Source: Rhizobium altiplani (lineage in GTDB: Bacteria > Pseudomonadota > Alphaproteobacteria > Rhizobiales > Rhizobiaceae). From it: 64,000 bases of DNA. The position numbers and the translations under genes are program-made. Positions 8,589 through 16,803 of the stretch are shown piece after piece. The stretch's first letter is position 1; each line of letters starts with the position of its first letter. The stretch lies in NCBI RefSeq assembly GCF_001542405.1, contig NZ_LNCD01000145.1, positions 112,070 to 176,069 of the forward strand. The letters are read 5' to 3'. The notes beneath the pieces were generated by a model. That model made no database searches and was not told where the DNA came from. It worked only from the letters and a program-made list of their open reading frames with translations.

Positions 8589-9269
8589 TTAGCCGCCGAA
8601 AATCGTCCGCAGCACGTCGATGCCGCGATCTTCGAAGCTGATTTCGCCCTGCTTGTTGCCAGGGCCGACGACGATGACCTTCGTGCCGACGGGCGCACGA
8701 TCGTAAAGATCGATCACATCCTTGTTCATCATGCGGATGCAGCCGGACGACATGTTGAGCCCAATCGACCACGGCTGGTTGGTGCCGTGGATGCGGAAGC
8801 TCGTATCGTTGCCGCTCTTGTAGAGATACATGGCGCGGGCGCCAAGCGGATTGTCCTCGCCGCCTTCCTGGAAGGTCGGGAGGATGTGGCCCTTCGCCGC
8901 CTCGCGAACACGCATCTCAGCCGGGGGCGTCCAGCCCGGCCATTCTGCCTTGCGGCCGATCTTCACCACGCCCGACCAGCCGAAGCCCTCGCGCCCGACG
9001 CCGATGCCATAGCGCGTCGCGCGGTCCTTGGTTTCGACGAGATACAGGAACTTGTGGTTGGTATCGATGATGATCGTGCCGGGTGCCTCGTTGGTGATGA
9101 GGTGCACGCGCTGGCGCTTGAACTGCGGCTTGACCGACTTCGGCGGTGCGGCGACCCGAACGACAGGCGCGCGATCGTGAGCGGGTGCAATCGGCTGCGC
9201 CGAGACCGATGCGGACATGGAAGTGACCAGAAGGCCGGTGGCCGCAAGAGCCGTCGCGAATTTCAGCAT
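8589..9269 (-). CDS. L,D-transpeptidase (YkuD domain), exported
   Basis: This 226-residue protein has an N-terminal signal peptide (MLKFATALAATGLL..., ending near VSA-Q) and a YkuD domain with the catalytic signature HGTNQPWSIG...SSGCIRM, in which the cysteine is the nucleophile. YkuD enzymes form 3-3 peptidoglycan cross-links or attach proteins to the wall in the periplasm. I choose the ATG at 9269 because GAGGG lies about 8 bases upstream. An in-frame TTG five codons earlier is less likely. A paralogue lies immediately upstream in the same orientation. Confidence 0.92.
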   Translation of the reverse strand: MLKFATALAATGLLVTSMSASVSAQPIAPAHDRAPVVRVAAPPKSVKPQFKRQRVHLITNEAPGTIIIDTNHKFLYLVETKDRATRYGIGVGREGFGWSGVVKIGRKAEWPGWTPPAEMRVREAAKGHILPTFQEGGEDNPLGARAMYLYKSGNDTSFRIHGTNQPWSIGLNMSSGCIRMMNKDVIDLYDRAPVGTKVIVVGPGNKQGEISFEDRGIDVLRTIFGG

Positions 9270-9404
9270 GGTTGATTCCCTCAAAGCAAAACCGGACCGA
9301 AGCTACCCTAACTTCGATCCAGTTCAAGATGTCGGCGCGGAATGAAACAGCTGCGATGTCTAATTGCAACTATTCTTGGCCGCGCGCCCGATATTCGGGA
9401 GCCT

Positions 9405-10145
9405 TTACATGACGATGACGCGGGTTCCAACCTTTACCCGCTCGTAAAGGTCAACGACATCCTCGTTGCGTAGCCGGATGCAGCCGGAGGAAACGGCGTT
9501 GCCGATCGTCCAGGGGGCGTTGGTACCGTGGATGCGGTAGAGCGTCGAACCGAGATACATGGCGCGCGCGCCAAGCGGATTCTCGGGACCGCCGTCCATG
9601 CGCGCCGGGAGATAGTGGCCCTTGGCGGCTTCGCGGCCAACCATTTCGGCTGGCGGCGTCCAGTCCGGCCATTCGGACTTGCGGGTAATCTTGTGCACGC
9701 CGGCCCATTCGAAGCCTGGCTTGCCGACGCCCACTCCGTAACGCCGCGCCTTGCCGCCCTCCATTACCAGGTAAAGGAAGCGGCTGTTGGTATCGATGAC
9801 GATCGCGCCGGGCCGTTCCTTGGTGTCGTAGGTGACGATCTGCGGCAGAAATTGCGGCTCAAGCTGGCGGCGGACGACTGGGACGCCGGGATTGATGGCG
9901 GACAGCGGTTGCGCCACGGCGGCCGGAGCCCGGCCGAAGACGCCGGATGTGAACAGACCGCGTTTCGGAAAGGCCGGTTGTCGGTAGACGACGGGACGAA
10001 CCTTGCCGCCGAGCTGCATGACCCATGGGGCTGCAAGGTCCGGGCTTAGCACGACCGGCGGGCGCGTTGCATAACGGTCGTCGCCGAGCGCAGCGGTGGA
10101 AAAGACGCCGAGCATCGCTGCGGCGAGCAGAAGGGATTTCATCAT
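9405..10145 (-). CDS. L,D-transpeptidase (YkuD domain), exported, paralogue of the neighbour
   Basis: This 246-residue protein has a signal peptide (MMKSLLLAAAMLGVFSTAALG) and a C-terminal YkuD domain with HGTNAPWTIGNAV-SSGCIRL and a final DVVDLYERVKVG block. The core is strongly similar to the product at 8589-9269, including the shared stretches GVGKPGFEWAG/GVGREGFGWSG and ENPLGARAMYL. The N-terminal regions differ. The two genes look like an old tandem duplication, separated by 135 bases that probably carry a promoter for the downstream copy. Confidence 0.92.
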   Translation of the reverse strand: MMKSLLLAAAMLGVFSTAALGDDRYATRPPVVLSPDLAAPWVMQLGGKVRPVVYRQPAFPKRGLFTSGVFGRAPAAVAQPLSAINPGVPVVRRQLEPQFLPQIVTYDTKERPGAIVIDTNSRFLYLVMEGGKARRYGVGVGKPGFEWAGVHKITRKSEWPDWTPPAEMVGREAAKGHYLPARMDGGPENPLGARAMYLGSTLYRIHGTNAPWTIGNAVSSGCIRLRNEDVVDLYERVKVGTRVIVM

Positions 10146-10355
10146 CGGACGGACTCTCTACAAATGGCCGAAAATGCGCGGACGGCAGCGGCCGCCTGCC
10201 GCCACGCTGCCACCGTTCCCGCCAGCGAATCGTAAATTTGAATTCATTCAAGTCCGAAGCGAGAGATAAACTTTTCGTCAGGGTTATCGTTCGGTTTGGA
10301 AAGAGAGTTTGCAAATGGTAAAGCCGGATTCGCAGCACGAAAGCGAAGCGGGATC

Positions 10356-10985
10356 ATGAGCGATACGGGCATCATCATCGGCGAAGACGGCAAGAGCCGT
10401 TGTCACTGGCACGCCAACCTCCCGGATTACCTCAAGTATCACGACGAGGAATGGGGGCGGCCGGTAACGGATGACATCCGCCTCTTCGAGAAGATCTGCC
10501 TGGAGGGGTTCCAGTCCGGTCTCTCCTGGCTCACCATCCTGCGCAAGCGCGAGAATTTCCGCGCTGCCTTTGCCGGCTTCGACTTCGAGAAGGTTGCGCT
10601 CTTCGACGACAGCGATATCCAACGCTGCCTCGCCGATCCCGGCATCGTGCGCCATCGAGGCAAGATCGTCTCGACGATCAACAACGCCCGCCGTGCGATC
10701 GAACTGAGGCAGGAGTTCGGGTCGCTCGCCCGGTATTTCTGGAGCTTCGAGCCCGGTCATAACGATAGGCCAAAGGTGGTCGATCGTGCCACTGTCATGG
10801 CCAACCCGACAACGCCGACATCGGTTCTCATTTCCAAGAATCTGAAGAAGCGCGGCTGGACGTTTGTCGGCCCAACCACAGTTTATGCCTTCATGCAGGC
10901 AATGGGTCTCGTCAACGATCACATCGAAGGTTGCTTCTGCCGCGTCGAGGTAGAGGCGATGCGCAATGCGCTGGTGCGCCCATGA
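10356..10985 (+). CDS. tag: DNA-3-methyladenine glycosylase I
   Basis: This 209-residue cytoplasmic base-excision enzyme removes 3-methyladenine from alkylated DNA. The zinc site of Tag is intact: Cys16 and His29 (RCHW...KYHDEEWG, the same 13-residue spacing as in E. coli Tag), and His-x3-Cys in NDHIEGCFC. Family length and the LTILRKRENFRAAF block also agree. The reading frame is open upstream to 10296, but the ATG at 10356 starts at the conserved N-terminus, though its ribosome binding site is weak. Its stop overlaps the next ATG, so the next gene is probably co-translated. Confidence 0.93.
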   Translation: MSDTGIIIGEDGKSRCHWHANLPDYLKYHDEEWGRPVTDDIRLFEKICLEGFQSGLSWLTILRKRENFRAAFAGFDFEKVALFDDSDIQRCLADPGIVRHRGKIVSTINNARRAIELRQEFGSLARYFWSFEPGHNDRPKVVDRATVMANPTTPTSVLISKNLKKRGWTFVGPTTVYAFMQAMGLVNDHIEGCFCRVEVEAMRNALVRP

Positions 10986-11461
10986 AGGCGCTCGCGGCAA
11001 CCGTCGCATTCTGCCTGGTGGCATCCGTAGCGTTCGGCCAGTCACCGGAGCTGCAGCCCGGCGAGCGACTGGAGAAGCTGCAGTTTCCGGCTGCAACCAT
11101 GGAGCTCAAGGGCTGGACGAAGCTCGGCAACGGGCGGGTTTACACACTTCCCGTCAAGGCTGGCCAGCATGTGAAGATCAGCTTTGCGACCAAGAGCAAG
11201 TTTGCCTTCCTTTCGATCTTCGATCTGGCAACGCCCGACGAGGAGGCGATCTTTGGTACCGATGAGGATGGCACCAGCTACACCGTCACAGTGAAGGACA
11301 ACACCACCTGGCTGCTGCGGCCCTATTATTCCAAGGCGTCGCCGCGCCGCGGCCTGGGTGCGCCCTACAGCATTCTCGTCGAGCCGCAGGCAACAGCGCC
11401 GCAGCCCACGGCTCCGGCTGAACAGCAATCGCCGTCGCCACTTTTCCCTTCAAGGCAGTAA
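10982..11461 (+). CDS. Secreted protein of unknown function, coupled to tag
   Basis: This 159-residue protein has a clear signal peptide (MKALAATVAFCLVASVAFG-Q), a compact beta-rich middle (GQHVKISFATKSKFAFLSIF...) resembling the putative pre-peptidase/inhibitor-type beta domains of small periplasmic proteins, and a proline/glutamine-rich tail. No catalytic motif is evident. The start is fixed by the four-base ATGA overlap with tag. I do not recognise a named family with certainty. The next gene is convergent. Confidence 0.8.
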   Translation: MKALAATVAFCLVASVAFGQSPELQPGERLEKLQFPAATMELKGWTKLGNGRVYTLPVKAGQHVKISFATKSKFAFLSIFDLATPDEEAIFGTDEDGTSYTVTVKDNTTWLLRPYYSKASPRRGLGAPYSILVEPQATAPQPTAPAEQQSPSPLFPSRQ

Positions 11462-11468
11462 TGAGGGG

Positions 11469-12173
11469 CTAGCCCAGGCCTTCGATCAACCTGCGCAGTT
11501 CTCCGAGATGTTCGATCTTGCGAAAGCGCGGTGCGTCCTTCGGTTCCTCGACATGCTCGACGACCCAGGTGAGTTCGTGCGGCACGAAGACGCCGTAGCT
11601 GCCGGCGGCAATCGCGGGGACAATGTCTGATTTCAGCGAGTTGCCGACCATCATCGCCCGTTCCGGGCCACCGCCGACCTTGGAGAAGATCCGCCGGTAG
11701 GTCACGGCGGTCTTGTCGGAGACGATCTCGACGGCGTGGAAGAAGTCGCCAAGCCCGGATTGCGCGAGCTTACGCTCCTGATCGAAAAGATCACCCTTGG
11801 TGATCATCACCAGCAGGTAGTTTTCCGAGAGCGCCGCCAAGGTCTCCTGCACATGCGGCAGGGTCTCGACGGGGTGAGAAAGCAGGTCGCGGCCGGTGTC
11901 GAGGATATTGGCAATGACGCTGGCGGGCACCTTGCCCTCGGTGACCTCGATCGCCGTCTCGATCATGGACAGCGTAAATCCCTTGATGCCGAAACCGTAC
12001 TGCCGGAGATTGCGCTTCTCTGCCTCCAGCAAGCGCTCGGAAATTCTTGGACCATTTGCAAAATCGGCCAGCAATTCCGTGAAATGCGCCTCGGTAAGCC
12101 GATAGTATTGCTCGTTCTGCCAGAGCGTGTCGTCGGCATCGAAACCGATGGTCGTCAGCATGCGGGTCGTCAT
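11469..12173 (-). CDS. HAD-superfamily hydrolase (YjjG/GPH-like)
   Basis: This 234-residue protein has HAD motif I FDADDTLW near the N-terminus, motif II in LLVMITKGD, a motif III lysine, and motif IV near MVGNSLKSDIVPA. These define a haloacid dehalogenase-type phosphatase with a helical cap. The substrate is unknown, and similar proteins act on small phosphate esters or nucleotides. The frame extends upstream to 12257, but the ATG at 12173 has GGAGA about 7 bases before it and lies just before motif I, so I use it. Confidence 0.9.
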   Translation of the reverse strand: MTTRMLTTIGFDADDTLWQNEQYYRLTEAHFTELLADFANGPRISERLLEAEKRNLRQYGFGIKGFTLSMIETAIEVTEGKVPASVIANILDTGRDLLSHPVETLPHVQETLAALSENYLLVMITKGDLFDQERKLAQSGLGDFFHAVEIVSDKTAVTYRRIFSKVGGGPERAMMVGNSLKSDIVPAIAAGSYGVFVPHELTWVVEHVEEPKDAPRFRKIEHLGELRRLIEGLG

Positions 12174-12401
12174 CGCCCATCTCCGAGTAATCTGATTTGA
12201 ATCTATTGAAAGATGGCCGCGAAACAAGAGCATCGCAAAGCCGTGAGGCGAGTACACGGCATGTTGAAATGCCGCCGCCTCGCCTTACATCGATAGTGCC
12301 TTCCACGCGGCCGCATTCCGGCTGCTCCTGTCATGTGCAGGCCAACAACCAAAAAATGAACTCATGGCAAGCCTGCGGTCGTCACAAGGAAATTTTCGAC
12401 C

Positions 12402-13451
12402 ATGCGTTACAATCAACTTGGAAATACTGGACTATTCGTCTCGGAAATCTGCCTCGGTACGATGACATTCGGCGCCGCCGGCGAAAACAACCTTTGGGGC
12501 TCGATCGCCGACGTCGACCAGAAAGCCGCCGATGAAATCGTTGCGAAGTCGCTGGCATCGGGCGTCAACTTCATCGACACGGCCGACGTCTATTCCTTCG
12601 GCGAATCCGAAAAGCTGCTCGGCCAGGCCCTGAAGAACCTCAGCGTTCCCCGTAAGGACGTGGTCATCGCCACGAAAGTCTATAGCACCATGGGCGACAA
12701 GCCGAACGACCGCGGCGCCTCGCGTGGCCACATCATGGATTCGGTCGAGGCCAGTCTGAAGCGGTTGCAGACCGATCATATCGATCTTTACCAGATCCAT
12801 GCCACCGATCCGGTCACGCCGATCGACGAGACGCTGCGAGCCCTGGACGATCTCGTATCCCGCGGTCTCGTGCGCTATGTGGGTGTCTCCAACTGGCAGG
12901 CGTGGCGCATCGCCAAAGCGCTCGGCATCTCGGAACGTCGCGGTCTTGCCCGGTTCGAGACGGTACAGGCGTACTATTCGATCGCCGGCCGCGATCTCGA
13001 GCGTGACATCGTGCCGATGATGCAGGAGGAAAAGCTTGGTCTAATGGTCTGGTCGCCGCTGGCGGGCGGTCTTCTCTCCGGCAAGTACGGGCCGGGAGCG
13101 CCGGGCAACGGGGAAGGACGCCGCGCCTCGTTCGACTTCCCGCCGGTCGACAAGGATCGCGCCTGGGCCTGCGTTGCCGTGATGCGCGAGATCGCCGCGA
13201 AACACGGCACAAGCGTCGCGACCGTCGCGCTTGCCTACATCCTGGCGAAACCTTTCGTGACGACTGTCATCATCGGCGCAAAACGCGTCGAGCAGCTCGA
13301 CCAGAACCTGGCGGCCGTCAACCTGAAGCTCGATGTGGACGACCTGAAGAAGCTGGACGAGGTCAGCGAACTCGCGCCCGAATATCCGGGCTGGATGCTG
13401 GCGCGGCAGGGGGCAGCCCGACGGCCGGAACCTTTCGAACCGAAGGGCTGA
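12402..13451 (+). CDS. Aldo/keto reductase
   Basis: This 349-residue cytosolic NADPH-dependent oxidoreductase has the (beta/alpha)8 AKR fold. The catalytic tetrad is visible: Asp and Tyr in FIDTADVYSFGESE, Lys in VIATKVYS, and His in LYQIHATDP. The C-terminal cofactor segment VIIGAKRVEQLDQN is present. It resembles the YajO/general stress Gsp69-like branch. The substrate is unknown. It stands alone and is followed by a strong hairpin terminator. Confidence 0.92.
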   Translation: MRYNQLGNTGLFVSEICLGTMTFGAAGENNLWGSIADVDQKAADEIVAKSLASGVNFIDTADVYSFGESEKLLGQALKNLSVPRKDVVIATKVYSTMGDKPNDRGASRGHIMDSVEASLKRLQTDHIDLYQIHATDPVTPIDETLRALDDLVSRGLVRYVGVSNWQAWRIAKALGISERRGLARFETVQAYYSIAGRDLERDIVPMMQEEKLGLMVWSPLAGGLLSGKYGPGAPGNGEGRRASFDFPPVDKDRAWACVAVMREIAAKHGTSVATVALAYILAKPFVTTVIIGAKRVEQLDQNLAAVNLKLDVDDLKKLDEVSELAPEYPGWMLARQGAARRPEPFEPKG

Positions 13452-13469
13452 TCAAGGCCTTGTGAAGGC

Positions 13470-13500
13470 GGACGCCGGGGCTTCGTGCTCCGGCGTCCTT
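13470..13500. terminator. Hairpin terminator after the aldo/keto reductase
   Basis: A nine-base perfect core, GGACGCCGG with CCGGCGTCC, is followed by TTT. It extends to about 11 pairs with one G-T pair and a seven-base loop. It separates two convergent genes and could serve the plus-strand gene. Confidence 0.75.
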
Positions 13501-13505
13501 TGAGA

Positions 13506-13865
13506 TTACTTGCCGTGAGCCTTCAGCCAGGCCTGCATATCGGCGATCTCAGCCTCCTGGGCCTTGATGACGGCTTCCGCGAGCTTGCGAATTTCCGGAT
13601 CCTTGCCGTACTCCAGCTCGATTTTCGCCATGTCGATCGCACCTTGATGGTGCGGGATCATGCCGCGGACGAAGTCGACATCGGCGTCGCCGCTATACTT
13701 CATCGTCATGTCCTTGTGCATTTTAGCGTTCGCCTGCGCAAAGGCGTGGCTCGATGCGCCGTGGTCGCCCATTGGCTTGCTCATGTCCATTTTCATCTCC
13801 TCTGCGAAGACGGGTGCGGACGAGAGTGCGAGCGTGGCCGCTATGGCGAGAACTTTCAGAGACAT
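13506..13865 (-). CDS. DUF305-family exported protein, probable copper/metal binding
   Basis: This 119-residue protein has a signal peptide (MSLKVLAIAATLALSSAPVFA) and a methionine- and histidine-rich segment (EEMKMDMSKPMGDHG). The DUF305 four-helix core carries the diagnostic MIPHHQGAIDMAK motif. DUF305 proteins such as CopM bind copper or other metals in the periplasm. It is adjacent to another small Cys/His/Met-rich exported gene in the same orientation, 69 bases upstream. Metal specificity cannot be read from the sequence. Confidence 0.87.
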   Translation of the reverse strand: MSLKVLAIAATLALSSAPVFAEEMKMDMSKPMGDHGASSHAFAQANAKMHKDMTMKYSGDADVDFVRGMIPHHQGAIDMAKIELEYGKDPEIRKLAEAVIKAQEAEIADMQAWLKAHGK

Positions 13866-13934
13866 GGGATTTCCTTCCTCTGTCTGATAATGGAATTCAA
13901 TGCGCGGCCGAAGCCGCAGCGTTCATGAAAACCG

Positions 13935-14300
13935 TCAGACAAACCGGGGAGGCGGCGCCAGCGGTGCTGGGCGGGCATCCTGCATGGCGTGAGCCGGTCC
14001 GGGCGCAGGATAGGAAAACATCTGCTTGCCGGTCGCGGCGATGACGCTCAATGGCGGAATGACCAGGCAGGCCGAACAGAAGGGCATGTGCACCATACCG
14101 GCGGCCGAACAAGGATCCTGTTGCGCCGGCGACGACTTGGCCTTCTCGCCCATATCCATGCCGGCCATATGCTGATGCTCGGCGCTGGGCGTCGCAGCGA
14201 CCGGCTGCATGGACAGGCATGTCGGACAGCCAGCCCATGCGGACATGGTGCCGAAGGCAAACCAGCCGAAAACCATCGCTATGATTGCAAGAAACCGCAT
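13935..14300 (-). CDS. Small exported Cys/His/Met-rich protein, unknown
   Basis: This 121-residue protein has a signal sequence or membrane anchor (MRFLAIIAMVFGWFAFGTMS) followed by CPTC, a His/Met stretch (EHQHMAGMDMG), two further cysteine sites (DPCSAAG and FCSAC), one hydrophobic segment, and a proline-rich tail. The layout suggests a periplasmic or inner-membrane metal-binding protein, as in the small proteins that accompany copper-handling genes. I do not recognise a named family. It precedes the DUF305 gene on the same strand and is probably co-transcribed with it. Confidence 0.7.
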   Translation of the reverse strand: MRFLAIIAMVFGWFAFGTMSAWAGCPTCLSMQPVAATPSAEHQHMAGMDMGEKAKSSPAQQDPCSAAGMVHMPFCSACLVIPPLSVIAATGKQMFSYPAPGPAHAMQDARPAPLAPPPRFV

Positions 14301-14390
14301 ATCGTCAAAATAGGTGCAGCGCGCGAAGAAGCCAAGCCCGCTTTATACACTTTGGCGAGAGAAGCGTCGGCCGACGTGCGGAGGCTGGCG

Positions 14391-15149
14391 CTAGTACGCG
14401 GCAACGACCTGATGGACGATCTGATAGTCATTGCTCTCTTCGCCGAGTGGCGCCACGGGCCACTGCCAGTTGGCCCGAACCGATGACAGCGCCACGCCGT
14501 GCAGCAGATCAGTCTCGTCATGAACCCTCCCCTGTCGGTCTATCACGGCATAGGAAACATCGGTAACCAGGCATGTCTTGCAGGGCGCTGCCTCAAGCGC
14601 CGACCTGTGCGCCTCGATCAGTTGCGCGACGGTATCGGCGGGCATGGCGCCGGCCTGTTCCTCCTCGTAGCGGCGTTGTGCGCCGCGACCGATCTGGGAG
14701 AGGAGATTGGCCGAGACGACGAAGTCGAGATACGGAACGCTTCTCAGGAACGCCAACGGCTCTGGTTGTTTGCCCGCGGCAAGCTCGTCGTAGCCGGAGA
14801 GATCGCGCTCGATCAGCCGAACATTGCTGTAGCGCTTGAGCCGCAGCCAGAGGCGCACCGAGGCAAGATGCACGAGATCGACGAGGACGACAGTGTCAAA
14901 GGTCCTGGCTAACTCCTCAATCGGCACGTCGCGGAGCAGGCCCGAGCCCAAAACGACCGCCGTCCTCCTCTGCCGCAACTCCGCAATGGCACTTCTCACA
15001 GCGTTCCGGCTTCGCTCCTCGTGCTCCGCCCATTGCCGGCTGCAACGGCCGGCGCGGGACCAGAGATTGACGGAGTATCGGATGAACCGGCGATGCGCCT
15101 TCAATGTCATCGGAACAGTGGCAGCATAGAGAAGCGCCTCGGCAATCAT
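14391..15149 (-). CDS. Conserved hypothetical protein with a Rossmann/methyltransferase-like core
   Basis: This 252-residue protein has a predicted beta-alpha-beta nucleotide-binding motif, TAVVLGSGLLRDVPIEEL, followed by a second acidic strand (VVLVDLVH) and NVRLIERDLSGYD. That arrangement resembles the SAM-binding fold of class I methyltransferases, although the first loop is not the usual glycine triad. No catalytic signature is clear. It is divergent from hisS and lies upstream of the two small metal-type genes on the same strand, with a 90-base gap. Function unknown. Confidence 0.72.
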   Translation of the reverse strand: MIAEALLYAATVPMTLKAHRRFIRYSVNLWSRAGRCSRQWAEHEERSRNAVRSAIAELRQRRTAVVLGSGLLRDVPIEELARTFDTVVLVDLVHLASVRLWLRLKRYSNVRLIERDLSGYDELAAGKQPEPLAFLRSVPYLDFVVSANLLSQIGRGAQRRYEEEQAGAMPADTVAQLIEAHRSALEAAPCKTCLVTDVSYAVIDRQGRVHDETDLLHGVALSSVRANWQWPVAPLGEESNDYQIVHQVVAAY

Positions 15150-15287
15150 CGTGTAGCTCCCGCCATTCGATCCATTCTCTCTCGTTCAATCGATTCTGTG
15201 TTCCTGATCAAGGGCCTTCGCCCTTGCCGCACCCGGTCCTTTCCGCTAGGTAACCGCCACTGTCACAGCGAGCGGAATACCTTGGAA

Positions 15288-16802
15288 ATGAACGACAAGC
15301 AGAAGAAACCACAAAAGCTCAAGGCCAGACTTCCTCGCGGCTTCGTCGATCGTTCGGCAGCCGACATTCGCGCCGTCAACGAAATGACCGCGAAGATCCA
15401 GGAAGTCTACGAGCATTATGGTTTCGATCCTGTCGAAACGCCGCTCTTCGAATACACCGACGCGCTCGGCAAGTTCCTGCCGGATGCCGACCGGCCGAAC
15501 GAGGGCGTCTTCTCGCTGCAGGACGATGACGAGCAGTGGATGTCCTTGCGCTACGACCTGACGGCGCCGCTCGCCCGTCATGTTGCCGAGAATTTCAACG
15601 AGATCCAGCTGCCGTACCGCACCTATCGCGCCGGCTATGTCTTCCGCAATGAGAAGCCAGGCCCCGGTCGCTTCCGCCAGTTCATGCAGTTCGACGCCGA
15701 TACGGTCGGTGCGCCGGGCGTGCAGGCCGATGCGGAAATGTGCATGATGATGGCCGATACGCTGGAAGCCCTCGGCATCAAGCGCGGCGACTACGTGATC
15801 CGCGTCAACAACCGCAAAGTTCTCGACGGTGTTCTCGAAGCAATCGGTCTCGGCGGCGATGACAAGGCCGGCCAGCGCCTCAACGTGCTACGCGCCATCG
15901 ACAAGCTCGACAAGTTCGGTCCCGAGGGCGTTGCTCTCCTGCTTGGTCCCGGCCGCAAGGACGAGTCTGGCGACTTCACCAAGGGTGCTGGTCTCGACCA
16001 GGGACAGATCGACAAGGTTCTCTTCTTCGTCGGGATCAAGGACTATACCGAAAGCGCTGGGCAGCTTGCCGAGCTGGTTGCCGGAACGTCCAAGGGTGCG
16101 GAAGGCGTCGAGGAGCTGAACTTCATCGGCGCATTGGTGCGAAGCGCCGGCTATCAGTCGGATCGCGTCAAGATCGACCCCTCGGTTGTTCGCGGCCTCG
16201 AATATTACACCGGCCCGGTTTACGAAGCCGAGCTCCTCTTCGACGTGACTAACGAGAAGGGCGAGAAGGTCGTCTTCGGTTCCGTCGGTGGCGGCGGTCG
16301 CTACGACGGTCTCGTGTCCCGCTTCATGGGCCAGCCCGTGCCGGCCACTGGCTTCTCGATTGGCGTCTCTCGCCTGATGACGGCGCTGAAGAACCTCGGC
16401 AAGCTCGGCCAGGCCGAGGTCATCGAGCCGGTTCTGGTCACTGTCATGGACGGCGATGTCGAGTCGATGGGCCGCTACCAGCACATGACGCAGGAATTGC
16501 GCAAGGCTGGCATCCGCGCCGAGATGTTCCAGGGCAACTGGAAGAAGTTCGGCAATCAGCTGAAATATGCCGACCGCCGCGGCTGCCCCGTCGCCATTAT
16601 CCAGGGCGGTGACGAGCGGGCGCAGGGCGTCGTGCAGATCAAGGACCTGATCGAAGGCAAGCGCCTGTCCGGCGAGATCGAGGACAACGCCAGCTGGCGC
16701 GAAGCGCGCGTCGCACAGGAGACAGTTGCCGAAGGCGACCTCGTCGCCAAGGTGAAGGAAATTCTGGCGGCGCAGGCCGAAGACCGCAACAGGGCGGGCT
16801 GA
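15288..16802 (+). CDS. hisS: Histidyl-tRNA synthetase
   Basis: This 504-residue class II aminoacyl-tRNA synthetase charges tRNA-His. The motif 2 region (YRAGYVFRNEKPGPGRFRQF), the histidine-specific RGLEYYTGPVYEAEL and the motif 3 glycine/arginine block (GGGGRYDGL...GFSIGVSRL) are all present. A C-terminal anticodon-binding domain follows at about 400-490. The frame is open upstream to 15021, but the ATG at 15288 (MNDKQKKPQKLKARL) is where the family begins, and the upstream part overlaps a divergent gene. First gene of hisS-hisZ-hisG, with hisZ starting one base after its stop. Confidence 0.96.
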   Translation: MNDKQKKPQKLKARLPRGFVDRSAADIRAVNEMTAKIQEVYEHYGFDPVETPLFEYTDALGKFLPDADRPNEGVFSLQDDDEQWMSLRYDLTAPLARHVAENFNEIQLPYRTYRAGYVFRNEKPGPGRFRQFMQFDADTVGAPGVQADAEMCMMMADTLEALGIKRGDYVIRVNNRKVLDGVLEAIGLGGDDKAGQRLNVLRAIDKLDKFGPEGVALLLGPGRKDESGDFTKGAGLDQGQIDKVLFFVGIKDYTESAGQLAELVAGTSKGAEGVEELNFIGALVRSAGYQSDRVKIDPSVVRGLEYYTGPVYEAELLFDVTNEKGEKVVFGSVGGGGRYDGLVSRFMGQPVPATGFSIGVSRLMTALKNLGKLGQAEVIEPVLVTVMDGDVESMGRYQHMTQELRKAGIRAEMFQGNWKKFGNQLKYADRRGCPVAIIQGGDERAQGVVQIKDLIEGKRLSGEIEDNASWREARVAQETVAEGDLVAKVKEILAAQAEDRNRAG

Positions 16803-16803
16803 G

